From contig JAWQEG010000497.1 in the NCBI GenBank assembly GCA_033782935.1, forward strand, positions 124,001-188,000: a stretch of 64,000 bases of DNA, given 5' to 3'. The number at the start of each line of letters is the position of its first letter. The stretch's first letter is position 1. This DNA comes from Petrolisthes cinctipes (taxonomy: Eukaryota > Arthropoda > Malacostraca > Decapoda > Porcellanidae). The notes beneath the pieces are model-generated. The model ran no database searches, was not told the DNA's origin, and was given only the letters and a program-made list of their open reading frames with translations. The position numbers and the translations under genes were made by a program. This document shows positions 31,133-40,872 of the stretch, piece after piece.

Positions 31133-32211
31133 CAGGAGAGAGATGTGAACAAGAAATATAAAGAAGGAAAGAAAAACAGAAAGGATAAAATGGATAACTA
31201 ATAATAATGGAAAGAAGAAGGAAGGGAAACAAAAACATTGATATATAGACGCATAGAAGGAAGAAGGAAGGAAGAGGAATGATGAATTGAGGGAAAAAGA
31301 GAGGCAAGGGAAATAAAGAGGAAGGAAAGGAAGAAACGAACGAGGCATAGATAGGCAACTGAAAATGATGGATGGAAGAAAGGAAGGAAGAGAAAAATGT
31401 GGAAAAAAGACGAAAGAAAAGGAATAGCCGAGAGGAAGAGGAATGGGGAACTGTGAGGAATAGAGGAAGAGAGAGAACATGGAAAAGAGAGGATTGATGG
31501 ATTGATTGATATTAGGCGCCACAACAGCGAGGTCATATAGCGCCCGTGGAGGAAGGTGATTGAGAGGTGGGACTGAAAAGAGAGGAAGGGAAAACCGAAA
31601 GAAAGGAATAGACGATATCCAACTGAGAATGATGGATGGGAGAAGAGAAGAATAAGGAAAGGAGAAACAGGAAGGAAAGGAGGAACCGAAAGAAAAGGAG
31701 AAACATAAAGGAATGGAATAGATGGGCGACTGTGATGAATGGAAGGAAGAAGGGAGGGAAGGGATAGTTGGGTGAGAGGAAGGGAGAGACGAAGGGAGAG
31801 GCAAGAAGAGAAATGGGAAGACGGAAGAGGGAATTGAAGGAGACTGGAAATGATGGAGAAAGGAGAGAAACAGAGAAAGGAAGAGGAGAAGCAAGGAAGG
31901 GAGAAGAGAAGGAAGGAAACACAATTAACAATAAATGATAAATTCTAATATAAATAAACAGTCCAATAACAAAGGAAGGAAGAGAAGAGAAGCAATGAAG
32001 GAGAAGAGAAGGATGGAAACACAATGAACAATAAAAATAAACAATAAATATCAATAATAAGCAAAGAACAATAAAAAAAACAATAATGAATAAGGAAGAG
32101 ACAGAATCCAACAACAGAGGAAGGAAGAGAGGAACAGTAAGAAAGGAAGATGGGAGAAAGAAAACACGATAATAATAGTAATAAATAAAAATTATCAATA
32201 AAAACAATAAT

Positions 32212-32215
<4 letters not shown>
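31133..32215. repeat. Purine-rich (GGAA/GAAGGAA) low-complexity tract
   Basis: Strong A/G bias on the + strand. It includes the SINE-like fragment at 31,498-31,575. Minus-strand open frames rich in S, F, L and P are artefacts. Confidence 0.8.
31498..31575 (+). mobile_element. SINE-like repeat F, 5' fragment
   Basis: GATTGATTGATATTAGGCGCCACAACAGCGAGG, then TCATATAGCGCCCGTGGAGGAAGG and TGATTGAGAGGTGGGA, matching the better copies at 40,435 and 60,358. Confidence 0.7.

Positions 32216-32262
<47 letters not shown>
32214..32262. repeat. GA microsatellite
   Basis: Uninterrupted (GA)n, about 45 bases. Confidence 0.95.
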
Positions 32263-32339
32263 AAGTGAAAGACAAGGGGAGACAACGGTACAAAAAGTTA
32301 ATGTCATTGTATAAGAAAGTTAACAACAACAACAAAATG

Positions 32340-32620
32340 GAGGAGGAGGAAGTAATAATAGTAAAAGTAGTAATAGTAAAAGTAGTAATAGTAATAGTAG
32401 TAATAGTAATAGTAGTAATAGTAATAGTAGTAATAGTAATAGTAGTAATAGTAAAAGTAGTAATAGTAAAAGTAGTAATAGTAAAAGTAGTAATAGTAAA
32501 AGTAGTAATAGTAAAAGTAGTAATAGTAAAAGTAGTAATAGTAATAGTTGTAATAGTAATAGTAGTAATAGTAATAGTAGTAATAGCATTAGTAATAATA
32601 GTTATAGTAATAAAATTATA
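32340..32620. repeat. AGTAATAGTAAA trinucleotide-based array
   Basis: Higher-order AGTAATAGTAAAAGT and AGTAATAGTAATAGT units in blocks. Confidence 0.9.
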
Positions 32621-32708
32621 AAATGGAAAGAATGACTCAAACACAGTGGAAAAAGTGAGGGTATTATGTTGGAAAATCAAGATGGAAAAATGACAATGGA
32701 TAGAAATA

Positions 32709-33085
32709 TTAATAGTAGTAGTAAGACTGAATAGTAGTAGTAGTAGTAGTAAGACTGAATAGTAGTAGTAGTAGTAGTAAGACTGAATAGTAGTAGTAGT
32801 AGTAAGACTGAATAGTAGTAGTAGTAGTAAGACTGAATAGTAGTAGTAGTAAGACTGAATAGTAGTAGTAGTAGTAGTAAGACTGAATAGTAGTAGTAGT
32901 AGTAAGACTGAATAGTAGTAGTAGTAGTAAGACTGAATAGTAGTAGTAGTAAGACTGAATAGTAGTAGTAGTAGTAGTAGTAAGACTGAATAGTAGTAGT
33001 AGTAGTAGTAAGACTGAATAGTAGTAGTAGTAGTAGTAAGACTGAATAGTAGTAGTAGTAAGACTGAATAGTGGTAGTAGTAGGA
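32709..33085. repeat. (GTA)n-AGACTGAATA composite array
   Basis: Runs of 4-8 GTA triplets separated by AAGACTGAATA, about 16 times. The unit length varies only through the triplet count. Confidence 0.95.
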
Positions 33086-33199
33086 AAAGAATAATCAAGT
33101 AGTCATTGTGATGGTAGCATGAATGGAGTGTAATTGAAGGAAGGAACAGAACACAGTGTAAGAAGTGAAGGTTAGTATTTATGAAAGTCAAGATGAAAT

Positions 33200-33478
33200 A
33201 ATGACATGATGATTATACAGGGAAGAAAAGAATATTGAAAGGAAAAGAAGAAGGGAGAAGGGGGAAGGAAAGAACGAAAGAAAAAGGAAGGGAGTAATTT
33301 AACAACGAAAGAAAAGGAAAAGAGAAGAAAGGACGACGATAGGAAAAGAAGAATGGGGAAGAAAGAAACGAAAAAGGAATAGGAAGTGGAAGAAAGGAAA
33401 AGGAAGAAACAAAGAGGAAAATAAGAATTAAGAAAGAAAGAAAGGAAGGGAGAAAGGGAAATTAGAGTGAAGGGTAAC

Positions 33479-33535
<57 letters not shown>
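33200..33535. repeat. Purine-rich tract ending in GA microsatellite
   Basis: GAAAGGAA-type sequence, then (GA)n at 33,481-33,531. Confidence 0.85.
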
Positions 33536-33634
33536 TTTGTTATTGTGTATGAGGAAGGAAACAAGTTAGATTAATGGAATGAATTGGTCTGATGGTGGAG
33601 TTAAAACAAACCATATGTAAACACCATTGAAAAG

Positions 33635-33944
33635 TGTGTGTGTGTGTGTGTGTGCATTCCCTAATGTGCATGTGTGTGTGTGTATGTGTGCATTCCCTAA
33701 TGTGCATGTGCATGCGTGTGTGTGTGTGTATGTGTGTTCGTGTGGGCGTGTCTAGGATCGTTTGTGAGTGTGTGCGTGTCTAGGATCGTTTGTGTGTGAG
33801 TGTGTGTGTGTAGGATCGTGTGTGTGTAAGTAGGATCATGTGTGTGTGTGTGTCTGTAGGATCGTGTGTTTGTGTGTGTGTAGGATCGGTTGTGTGTGTG
33901 TCTAGGCTCTGTGGTGTATGTGTGTGTAGGATCTGCGTTGTGTA

Positions 33945-33979
<35 letters not shown>

Positions 33980-34160
33980 CTATGATCTGCGGTGTGTGTG
34001 TGTGCCTATGATCTGCGGTGTGTGTGTGTGTGCCTAGGATCTGCGGTGTGTGTGTGTGTGTGTGTGTGCCTAGGATCTGCGGTGTGTGTTTGTGTCTAGG
34101 ATCTGCGGTATGTGTGTGTGTGTGTGTTTGTGTTAAGGAGTTGGGAAGTGAGTGTGTGTG
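33635..34160. repeat. GT-rich tract with TAGGATCTGCGGTGTGTG units
   Basis: (GT)n interspersed with a repeated CTAGGATCTGCGGTGTGTG/CTAGGATCGTTTGTG unit. A further copy lies at 34,343-34,392. Confidence 0.85.
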
Positions 34161-34675
34161 TAGCTGAGGAAAGAGGGAGGGTAGGTTCTGTAAAGAGTTT
34201 GGGAGGAAAGTTATCCCGTGGTTGACTATATTTGTAAAAAAAAAGTTTCCTCCAAGAAGCAGTATTGTAAACAACAACAGTCAGTCTAAAAAGTCATAAA
34301 CTCGTCTCCAACCTAGCCTTCTCGAACCTTTGGCTCCTGTGTGTCCGTGTGTGTGTCTAGGATCTGTTGTGTGTGTGTGTGTGTGTGTGTGTTCATGGCG
34401 GCTTTGAAACACTGAAAGATTTTGATAAGTTCCTTGGTTATAAACTTAATTTAACATTTTGATGATATAAGTACAGTTTTATCTCCCTTAAATAGCATTA
34501 TAATTCCATAGTTTCTGTTGCCTTTCACTGGGATGATGTTATTTTAACCTTGTACCGGTTCATAATATTTTAAATAGGTTTGTGGTTTATGTTTTACTCT
34601 TCACATTTTACTGAAACTAAGAATATTCCCCCAGCTTTAGTATAGATGTATCTGGCTCAAGGCTAAGGGTGATAT
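34161..34675. other. Unassigned interval
   Basis: Nothing recognised except the GT patch at 34,365-34,391. Confidence 0.4.
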
Positions 34676-34678
34676 TAT

Positions 34679-34838
34679 AAAGGGACTAATACACTTTTGG
34701 TACATTAGAGCGCCTTGATTCCTCCTAAGTAAGCCAAGAAACAGGACCATATGAACAAAAATAATGGTGTCCTGTTGCCTGGAGTAGTTTGAAGGAATCA
34801 GTTGCTCCAGATTTACCAACACTGTAATACCCCCTTAA
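34679..34838. mobile_element. Palindromic MITE, subgroup A, complete copy
   Basis: AAAGGGACTAATACACTTTTGG to ACACTGTAATACCCCCTTAA. The arms are CTTGATTCCTCCTAAGTAAGCC and GTAGTTTGAAGGAATCAG. Confidence 0.8.
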
Positions 34839-35242
34839 ACTATTTCCTCAAGTTAAAGTTCTCTTCGTGGCTCACTTCCTATTATATAGTAATACGAATT
34901 TAGCGACGAAGTTGAATAATACGAACCAAATACTCATGGCTGATATCTTAACATCATCTCCTCATTCACTTAAGCGACTTTGGGTAAATTTTTACAAGTT
35001 ATCACAACAGGATTTCATAGGAAAAATATATAATTCCTAGAAGGTTTTAGTGTGATTTGAGTGATGTTGACCTTCGTTTCTTTAGGAAATGCTTCGTTTT
35101 GGAGATAGCCCCCCCTCCCCCCATCCAACAATCTTGGGGGAGAGCCTAGGAAATCGGGGGTTTTGGGTGGGGGGAAAACTCATAATATAGTATATTTGCC
35201 ATTCTAGATTGCACTCATGACATGCCATAAATGTCAAAAAGT

Positions 35243-35287
35243 GGAAAACCCGAGCCAAGTTTCGGCAAAAGTTGGCTCGGGTTTTCC
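35243..35287. repeat. Hairpin 1, perfect 16-bp arms
   Basis: GGAAAACCCGAGCCAA (35,243-35,258) pairs with 35,272-35,287 across a 13-nt spacer. Related to the next hairpin. Confidence 0.9.
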
Positions 35288-35310
35288 AATTTTCAACAAG
35301 CATAAATCTG

Positions 35311-35368
35311 GAAAACTGGAAAACCCGAGCCAAGTTTTGCCAAACTTGGCTCGGGTTTTCCAGTTTTC
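35311..35368. repeat. Hairpin 2, perfect 27-bp arms with 4-nt loop
   Basis: Arms 35,311-35,337 and 35,342-35,368 are exact complements around loop TGCC. The core is CCCGAGCCAAGTTT. A third, unpaired arm (AACCCGAGCCAACTTTT) follows near 35,396. The element is unknown. Such a perfect stem would also fold as RNA. Confidence 0.95.
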
Positions 35369-35424
35369 AACGAGCATAAATATTGAAAAATTAAAAACCC
35401 GAGCCAACTTTTTCCTGACTCAAC

Positions 35425-35760
35425 CTGGATCGGGCATCCTTCGGTCTTAACCATAGCATCGAGATATTACAGAATTAAAAAGACCTTACCTGACCTGACC
35501 TAACCTAACCTAGAAGGGAGCATCCTTCGGAACCTAACCCTGACATCCTTCGGAACCTAACCATGGCATACTTCGCGACCTAACCTTGGTATCCTTCGGG
35601 ACCTAACCTTGGCATCCTTCGGGACCTAACCTTGGCATCCTTCGGGACCTAACCTTGGCATCCTTCGGGACCTAACCTTGGCATCCTTCGGGACCTAACC
35701 TTGGCATCCTTCGGTCTTAACCAGAACATCAATTTGTTATAGAATTAGGAAGACCAAATC
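35425..35760. repeat. 23-bp array (GGCATCCTTCGGGACCTAACCTT)
   Basis: About eight tandem copies at 35,527-35,715, flanked on both sides by related sequence CATCCTTCGGTCTTAACCA then TAGAATTAGGAAGACC/CAGAATTAAAAAGACC. A short CCTGACCTAACCTAACC telomere-like run lies at 35,487-35,512. Confidence 0.85.
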
Positions 35761-36059
35761 AGACCCCTTGTTTCATACACCAATTTACCTTAATTGGAAG
35801 CAAATTATGTGGAAGGTACTGGTTCTTGTGGAGTTGAAGAGTAGGTGGTAGTGTTGTATTCTGGCAAGTTGTATTGGTGGTAGGTGGACTGGATGACCTT
35901 ATATTCAAAGCACTTTAAACCAGTTATTATAACTGATCATGGACTAATTTATTTTTCAATAAGAGGCACAAGTGTTTTTTTGTATAATTTCTGTGTTTCT
36001 CCAGTAAAAATTCGTAAAACTAAGCAGCCAGGTGAGTTAACCAGGTGAGCCAAGGATAT
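35761..36059. other. Unassigned interval
   Basis: No coding signature or repeat recognised. Confidence 0.4.
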
Positions 36060-36119
36060 ACCTCCTCCACAGACAGACAGTAATATTGTACTGGCAAGAT
36101 AAATGGAGAGACTGAAGTT

Positions 36120-36345
36120 TCAGTGACGTAGTCACGTGTTGTAGGTCTATGATTGGTCAATAACGAGATGATAGAATTGTGTGAAAAACTGATTGGTTAC
36201 ATTTGGCTTGAAGTTAAAAAATGTTCCACCAGGTCGCACTGTGGGGCTCATAGATCAGCTGACCTATGTTTTGATTTCAATGCCCATGGCAGCCATATTT
36301 GTTGACTTGCAAACACGTTGAAGGTTAGAAATCGTGAGAGTGGCC
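36120..36345 (+). promoter_or_regulatory. Promoter-like motif cluster
   Basis: Within 180 bp: an E-box CACGTG (36,133-36,138), two inverted CCAAT boxes (ATTGG at 36,152-36,156 and 36,192-36,196), and a YY1-type GCCATATT (36,292-36,299) in ATGGCAGCCATATTTG. CCAAT pairs with a YY1 motif are typical of TATA-less housekeeping promoters. No downstream exon can be identified, so this is only a suggestion. Confidence 0.3.
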
Positions 36346-36735
36346 TTATAACGCATTTATAACGGAAATGCTACTAAGAAATATTGTAGTACAAGATGAA
36401 ATAGAGCTTATTGTAATAAGAAAAGTGTGAAAAAGCTAATTTTACGAAATATTTGGACTCTGAAAAATACGACACCCACTACACTTATTTGGGATTTTAC
36501 GAAATTTTTGGACTCTGAAAAATACGACACTCAATACACTTATAAGAGATAATTAGTGTTATAACGCATTTATGACGGAAATTTTACTAAGAAATATTGT
36601 ATTACAAGATGAAATAAAGCATATTGTAATAAGAAAAACGTGAAATGGGGGATGTAACGAAAATTTTGGACTCTGAAAAATACGACACTCACTACACTTA
36701 TAAGAGGTAAATAGTGTTATAACGCATTTGCTAAG
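36346..36735. repeat. Tandem repeat of about 160-210 bp
   Basis: TTATAACGCATTTA begins at 36,346, 36,559 and 36,717. Each full unit contains AAGAAATATTGTA-TACAAGATGAAAT and GGACTCTGAAAAATACGACAC-CA-TACACTTAT. The first unit has an extra copy of the last part, about 54 bp. Confidence 0.85.
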
Positions 36736-36844
36736 CAAATGGTATATAGAAAAGTTGTTTATAATACTGAAATATAAACACTGGTAATAGTAAAAATTTT
36801 AAAATCGCGTTGTGGCAACTTGTAAAAATATTCCCGACTTTGTA

Positions 36845-36985
36845 ATGTCGTCAGAAAACTGGAGGTTAGCGAGTCCTTCAAACATGGCCACAAAACACCA
36901 CCTATATAGAAGGAACGTGTTTTGTGGCATAGTCAGGAGGAATCAAAAGCCACCAGGTCTCATACACGATCCACAGAGTCCTTAA
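36845..36985. mobile_element. Palindromic MITE, subgroup C, copy
   Basis: GAGTCCTTCAAACATGGCCACAAAACACC pairs with GTGTTTTGTGGCATAGTCAGGAGGAATC. Ends CCACAGAGTCCTTAA, shared with the next B copy. Confidence 0.75.
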
Positions 36986-37144
36986 GGGGAGATTCTCTTG
37001 TTGGTCAAGTGGAAGGCTACTGATTCCTCCAAACTATTCCAGGCAACAGGCAACCATTACTACTGTCAATCTGGTCCTGTTTCGTGGCATAGATTTGGAG
37101 GAATTAGAGACCTTCCAATTCACCAACTAGAGAATCTCCCCTTA
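36982..37144. mobile_element. Palindromic MITE, subgroup B, complete copy
   Basis: TTAAGGGGAGATTCTCTTGTTGG to CCAACTAGAGAATCTCCCCTTAA, with near-perfect terminal repeats. The middle (CAGGCAACAGGCAACCATTACTACTG) resembles subgroup A, so this may be a recombinant. Confidence 0.85.
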
Positions 37145-37222
37145 AGGGCATAGTATAGTTTTGTTACATTAGAGCGCCTTGATTCCTCCAAAGTATGCCA
37201 GGAAACAGGACCAGATGAACAA
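37142..37222. mobile_element. Palindromic MITE, subgroup A, half copy
   Basis: TTAAGGGCATAGTATAG, then GCCTTGATTCCTCC...CAGGACCAGATGAACAA; the second arm is missing. Completes a C-B-A chain joined by TTAA. Confidence 0.7.
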
Positions 37223-37394
37223 CCCAATAAGATCTAACCAGGGAATCAAAACTCTGGCACTTAATCAACAACTAAATGAACCTTGTTAAACTAACCAGGT
37301 CAGGTCAGCCTTCAAGGACCAACTGTAACCTGTTCAACTTTGTACCAACTAATTAAACCAACATTCCAACACGTTGTATTCAGTCGGTTTTAAA

Positions 37395-38035
37395 GGTGAT
37401 TATTGTGTGTGTATTTGTGTTATTATTGTTGGTTGCATTGTGTGTGTGTGTTATTATTGTTGGTTGCATTGTGTGTGTGTGTTATTATTGTTTGTTGTAT
37501 TGTGTTTATGTGTGTGTTATTATTGTTGGTTGCATTGTGTGTGTGTGTGTTATTATTGTTTGTTGCATTGTGTGTGTGTGTGTTATTATTGTTTGTTGTA
37601 TTGTGTGTTATTATTGTTTGTTGTATTGTGTGTTATTATTGTTTGTTGCATTGAGTGTGTGTGTGTTATTATTGTTTGTTGCATTGTGTGTGTTATTATT
37701 GTTTGTTGCATTGTGTGTGTGTGTTATTATTGTTTGTTGCATTGTGTGTGTGTGTGTTATTATTGTTTGTTGCATTGTGTGTGTGTGTTATTATTGTTTG
37801 TTGTATTGTGTGTTATTATTGTTTGTTGCATTGAGTGTGTGTGTTATTATTGTTTGTTGCATTGTGTGTGTGTTATTATTGTTTGTTGCATTGTGTGTGT
37901 GTGTGTGTTATTATTGTTTGTTGCATTGTGTGTGTGTGTGTTATTATTGTTTGTTGCATTGTGTGTGTGTGTTATTATTGTTTGTTACATTGTGTGTGTG
38001 TTTATTGTTTATTGCATTGTGTGCGCACGTTGTTA
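37395..38035. repeat. Array of TTATTATTGTTTGTTGCATTG plus (TG)n
   Basis: About 20 units whose length varies with the number of TG repeats (from about 25 to 37 bp). Open frames rich in C, V and I are artefacts. Confidence 0.95.
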
Positions 38036-38040
38036 TTATT

Positions 38041-38173
38041 AAGTACCATCTTCTAATTTACTACAAGAAGCTACTCAATCACTATTCAAAACAATAATTA
38101 TCATATGAGAACGTGAAAACATTAGCTAGTAATTTGTTTGAGTTATGTGTATTGAAACTTATGTCCACCACTG
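38041..38173. mobile_element. Tc1/mariner-like MITE, family E, right half
   Basis: AAGTACCATCTTCTAATTTACTACAAG to GAAACTTATGTCCACCACTG. The left half is absent, perhaps replaced by the GT array. Confidence 0.7.
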
Positions 38174-38319
38174 TGGCAAATGTAAACTATTCACCCTTTC
38201 AATAATACATATACACTATGCATTACCTGAGCCTGGGAGGAAGGGACGGTGTGATGACCAACATGTAACTCAACCAAACTATAGAGAGTTAAAGATGTGA
38301 GTCACTGTTACCACTACTG

Positions 38320-38530
38320 ACCCCTACACGCACACACACACACACACACACAGCCGACCCCTACACCTACACACAGGAACACACTACTGCTCCCCACACC
38401 CACACCAACACCCTGCTGCCCCCTACACATCCACACCAACACACACACACACCAACACCCTGCTGCCCCCTACACATCCACACCAACACACACACACCAA
38501 CACACTGCTGCTCAACACTGACACTGACTG
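38320..38530. repeat. CA-rich tract with CACCAACACCCTGCTGCCCCC duplication
   Basis: (CA)n at 38,331-38,351, then about three copies of ACACCCTGCTGCCCCCTACACATCC-type units. Confidence 0.8.
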
Positions 38531-38891
38531 ACGTTCTGTGAGTTACTGACAGTGACTGATGGAAGGCTTCAGCAATACCCAGTAATACATGCCCTGGTAC
38601 AATGTTAACAAGAATACTACTATATAACACCATAATATACACATTTCTACTCAAACATGTGCTTTTGGACACAGAAAATATATATATACCGGTATAACAG
38701 AACAATATTTACCAACTACCCATTGCTCGGAACTTGCTCGAACAACTCTCTTAAATGACACAGTAAGGTTAATTCTATATGTGACTCGTCGGCTGGCCTT
38801 ACCAAACCTTCTTTCCCTCTGTCGTTTGCCTCCCGACCTGACCTTAGTGAATCCCTTACTTTCTTCCCCACACACACCTTATACTCTCCTG

Positions 38892-39215
38892 GTCCCGTAT
38901 TTATCAAAGTAATGTTCACTCCTGAGTTAGTAATTGGTTGGTAAACCTTCATTCATGACAAGGACAAGAACCCAACATTGTTTTGTAACCATAACATTGA
39001 CTCATACATCAAGGGGAAGAATATGATCCACTGCTTCGAAATGAGCCTGAAACACTTTATCGAAGTCAGTAATGCAATCATAGTAACTAAAGAGAATTGT
39101 GTGAGGCTTGTTATATACCGTCCCTGGGCCCGTTTATATCAAGGCAAAGTTCACTACTAAGCTAAAATAATTTGTTGGTAAACGTTCATTCATAAACAAG
39201 TACTAAAACCCGTGT
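38892..39215. repeat. Diverged direct duplication of about 85 bp
   Basis: GTTCACTCCTGAGTTAGTAATTGGTTGGTAAACCTTCATTCAT (about 38,915-38,957) recurs as GTTCACTACTAAGCTAAAATAATTTGTTGGTAAACGTTCATTCAT (about 39,150-39,194). A related TATTTATCAAAG/TATATCAAGGC block precedes each. Confidence 0.6.
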
Positions 39216-39269
39216 GGCACTGCTTTGATATTCTAATAAGACTCTTACACTGGCAGTCCATAATATCTT

Positions 39270-39430
39270 GCCCACCTGAGTCGAAGCCTGATCTCTGAAA
39301 CAGACGATTCCTGGACATCAGCCCACCCAGACCATCATGAGGCACACACATTTCAAACCAATAGAGGCTTTGGGTGGGCTGTCGTCTAGAAACTGCTTGC
39401 TCCAGATCTCGGGCTTCGACTCAGGTGGGC
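39270..39430. mobile_element. Foldback MITE with GCCCACCTGAGTCGAAGCC ends
   Basis: 161 bp. The left arm GCCCACCTGAGTCGAAGCC...AGCCCACCCAGACC pairs with GGCTTTGGGTGGGCTGTCGTC...GGGCTTCGACTCAGGTGGGC. No clear target duplication. Confidence 0.75.
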
Positions 39431-39498
39431 TAGGGATTAATAGAGAGCAGGAATGGAGCAGATATTCTTGTTCTTAAGGAGGTGGTACAGTGTTGGTT

Positions 39499-39580
39499 GT
39501 TTGATTGATAGATATTAGGTGCCGCAACAGCTAGGTTATATAGCGTCAGAAGAAGGTAATAGGGAGGGGAGACAGCAAGC
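39499..39580 (+). mobile_element. SINE-like repeat F, fragment
   Basis: TTGATTGATAGATATTAGGTGCCGCAACAGCTAGG, then TTATATAGCGTC; diverged. Confidence 0.6.
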
Positions 39581-39649
39581 AGGAAAAAAAGTAGTATTGG
39601 TAAAGCCATCACACCGATTGCCAGTGTGCCGACTAAAGTCATATCAACC

Positions 39650-39842
39650 CACTCCGAGCTTCTTGAAGGATAACATAAAGGCTAATCATCAAACAAACAC
39701 ATTCGTCATACAGAATTACAATATCCATGGGGTAAATCAATAAACTTCTCTGTTTTTTCAGTTTACGAGTCTGTGAAGCTTATAAGTTCATACTTATTTT
39801 AAGACTTGGTAGATGTGGCGACACGACTTTTACCGCCTACTG
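39650..39842. mobile_element. Tc1/mariner-like MITE, family D, 5'-truncated
   Basis: CTTCTTGAAGGATAACATAAAGG to GCGACACGACTTTTACCGCCTACTG, followed by TA. Confidence 0.7.
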
Positions 39843-39996
39843 TACGGTGTTACGTGAACATACCCGTTTGTTTACTTGGAAGAAATTTTGACGTAATGTG
39901 CCGTGACGATGCCGTGTGAATCAACCCTTAAAGAGGAAATACCTGCAGCTGACTTGTTTGTACAGTTATAAGAAGTTCTGTGTCAGAGAAAACATG

Positions 39997-40041
<45 letters not shown>
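39997..40041. repeat. CA microsatellite
   Basis: (CA)n of about 45 bases. Confidence 0.95.
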
Positions 40042-40045
<4 letters not shown>

Positions 40046-40311
40046 TTGCACTCTAATCCATATTTTGTTTCATTCTGAAAAAATAAAACTGCTTCCCTTC
40101 CAAGTAATATAACCTCAGATGCACATTTCATATACTGTTTAGTTATTGTTGATGTTTGTGTTTTTTATGGTGTCCTTCCTTCCCCTCTCAAGGCTACTAA
40201 GAATGTTTACAGACGAGAGAGGCACCAGTTACTGTCCCCATTGAGTAAGGCTATGGTGTGTGTGTGTGTTCCCAGCCTGACCTATACATCGGTCTCTACG
40301 GGCTTTAATTT

Positions 40312-40693
40312 AAGGGAGATTCTCTTGTTGGTGAATTGGAAGGTCTTTGATTCCTCCAAACTATACCACGAAACAGATCCCTCATTGAAGTGACATTACG
40401 GTCATCTTTCCTGGCATAGTTGGGAGCATTGATTGATTGATTGATATAAGGTGCCGCAACAGCGATGTCATAAAGCGCCCGAGGAGAAGGGATTGAGAGG
40501 TGGGAAGTATGCACAAAAGGTAACAGATGACAAATAAATAAGACATCTGGAGAAGTGAAAGTCCCTTTTAGTGGCCTTTTACGACAAGCAGGGATACTGG
40601 GGAGGTATTCGTAGCCCACAACCCCCGGGGGACATAGTTTGCAAGAATCACAGACCTTCCTATTCAACAACAAGAAATTTTCCCATTAATTTT
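40312..40693. mobile_element. Palindromic MITE, subgroup B, interrupted by a SINE-like repeat
   Basis: TTTAAGGGAGATTCTCTTGTTGG begins the element. The left arm and loop run to TGGCATAGTTGGGAG near 40,430. The other end resumes with ACATAGTTTGCAAGAATCAC near 40,633 and closes CAACAAGAAATTTTCCCATTAA. Confidence 0.75.
40433..40632 (+). mobile_element. SINE-like repeat F, near-complete copy nested in a MITE
   Basis: About 200 bp starting (ATTG)n-ATATAAGGTGCCGCAACAGCG. It includes GATTGAGAGGTGGGAAGTATGCACAAAA and a 3' block TTTTAGTGGCCTTTTACGACAAGC, AGGGATACTGGGGAGGTATTC, ending CCCCCGGGGG. The CATAGTTGGGAG/CATAGTTTGCAAG flanks look like a 12-13 bp target duplication, as expected for LINE-driven insertion. 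No clear tRNA A and B boxes are seen, so the origin is open. Confidence 0.7.
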
Positions 40694-40872
40694 TTTCCAG
40701 GAGTGAAGTGTGTGTTCCGACCCTGAGTGAATAACACCTACTCATATACAGAAATACACACATTGACACACACGTTGGTATGCTTACAAAAGGTGTAACA
40801 TGCATGTGTCATATTACCCCAGTGTGGTGTGTACTGTAAGGGTCTGAGGCTGAGCTAACCTGGCCTGGTCAT

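Noticed and set aside
31533..32285. 250-codon minus-strand frame with apparent hydrophobic segments
   Set aside because: This is purine-rich low-complexity DNA read backwards; the hydrophobicity comes from TTT/CTT/TCC codons.
37374..38097. Cysteine/valine-rich 220-233-codon frames
   Set aside because: These are translations of a GT-rich array and are open in several frames.
38651..38952. Minus-strand 74-78-codon frames with normal amino acid composition
   Set aside because: They look less repetitive than their neighbours, but the two overlap in different frames and neither shows a domain or exon boundary signals.
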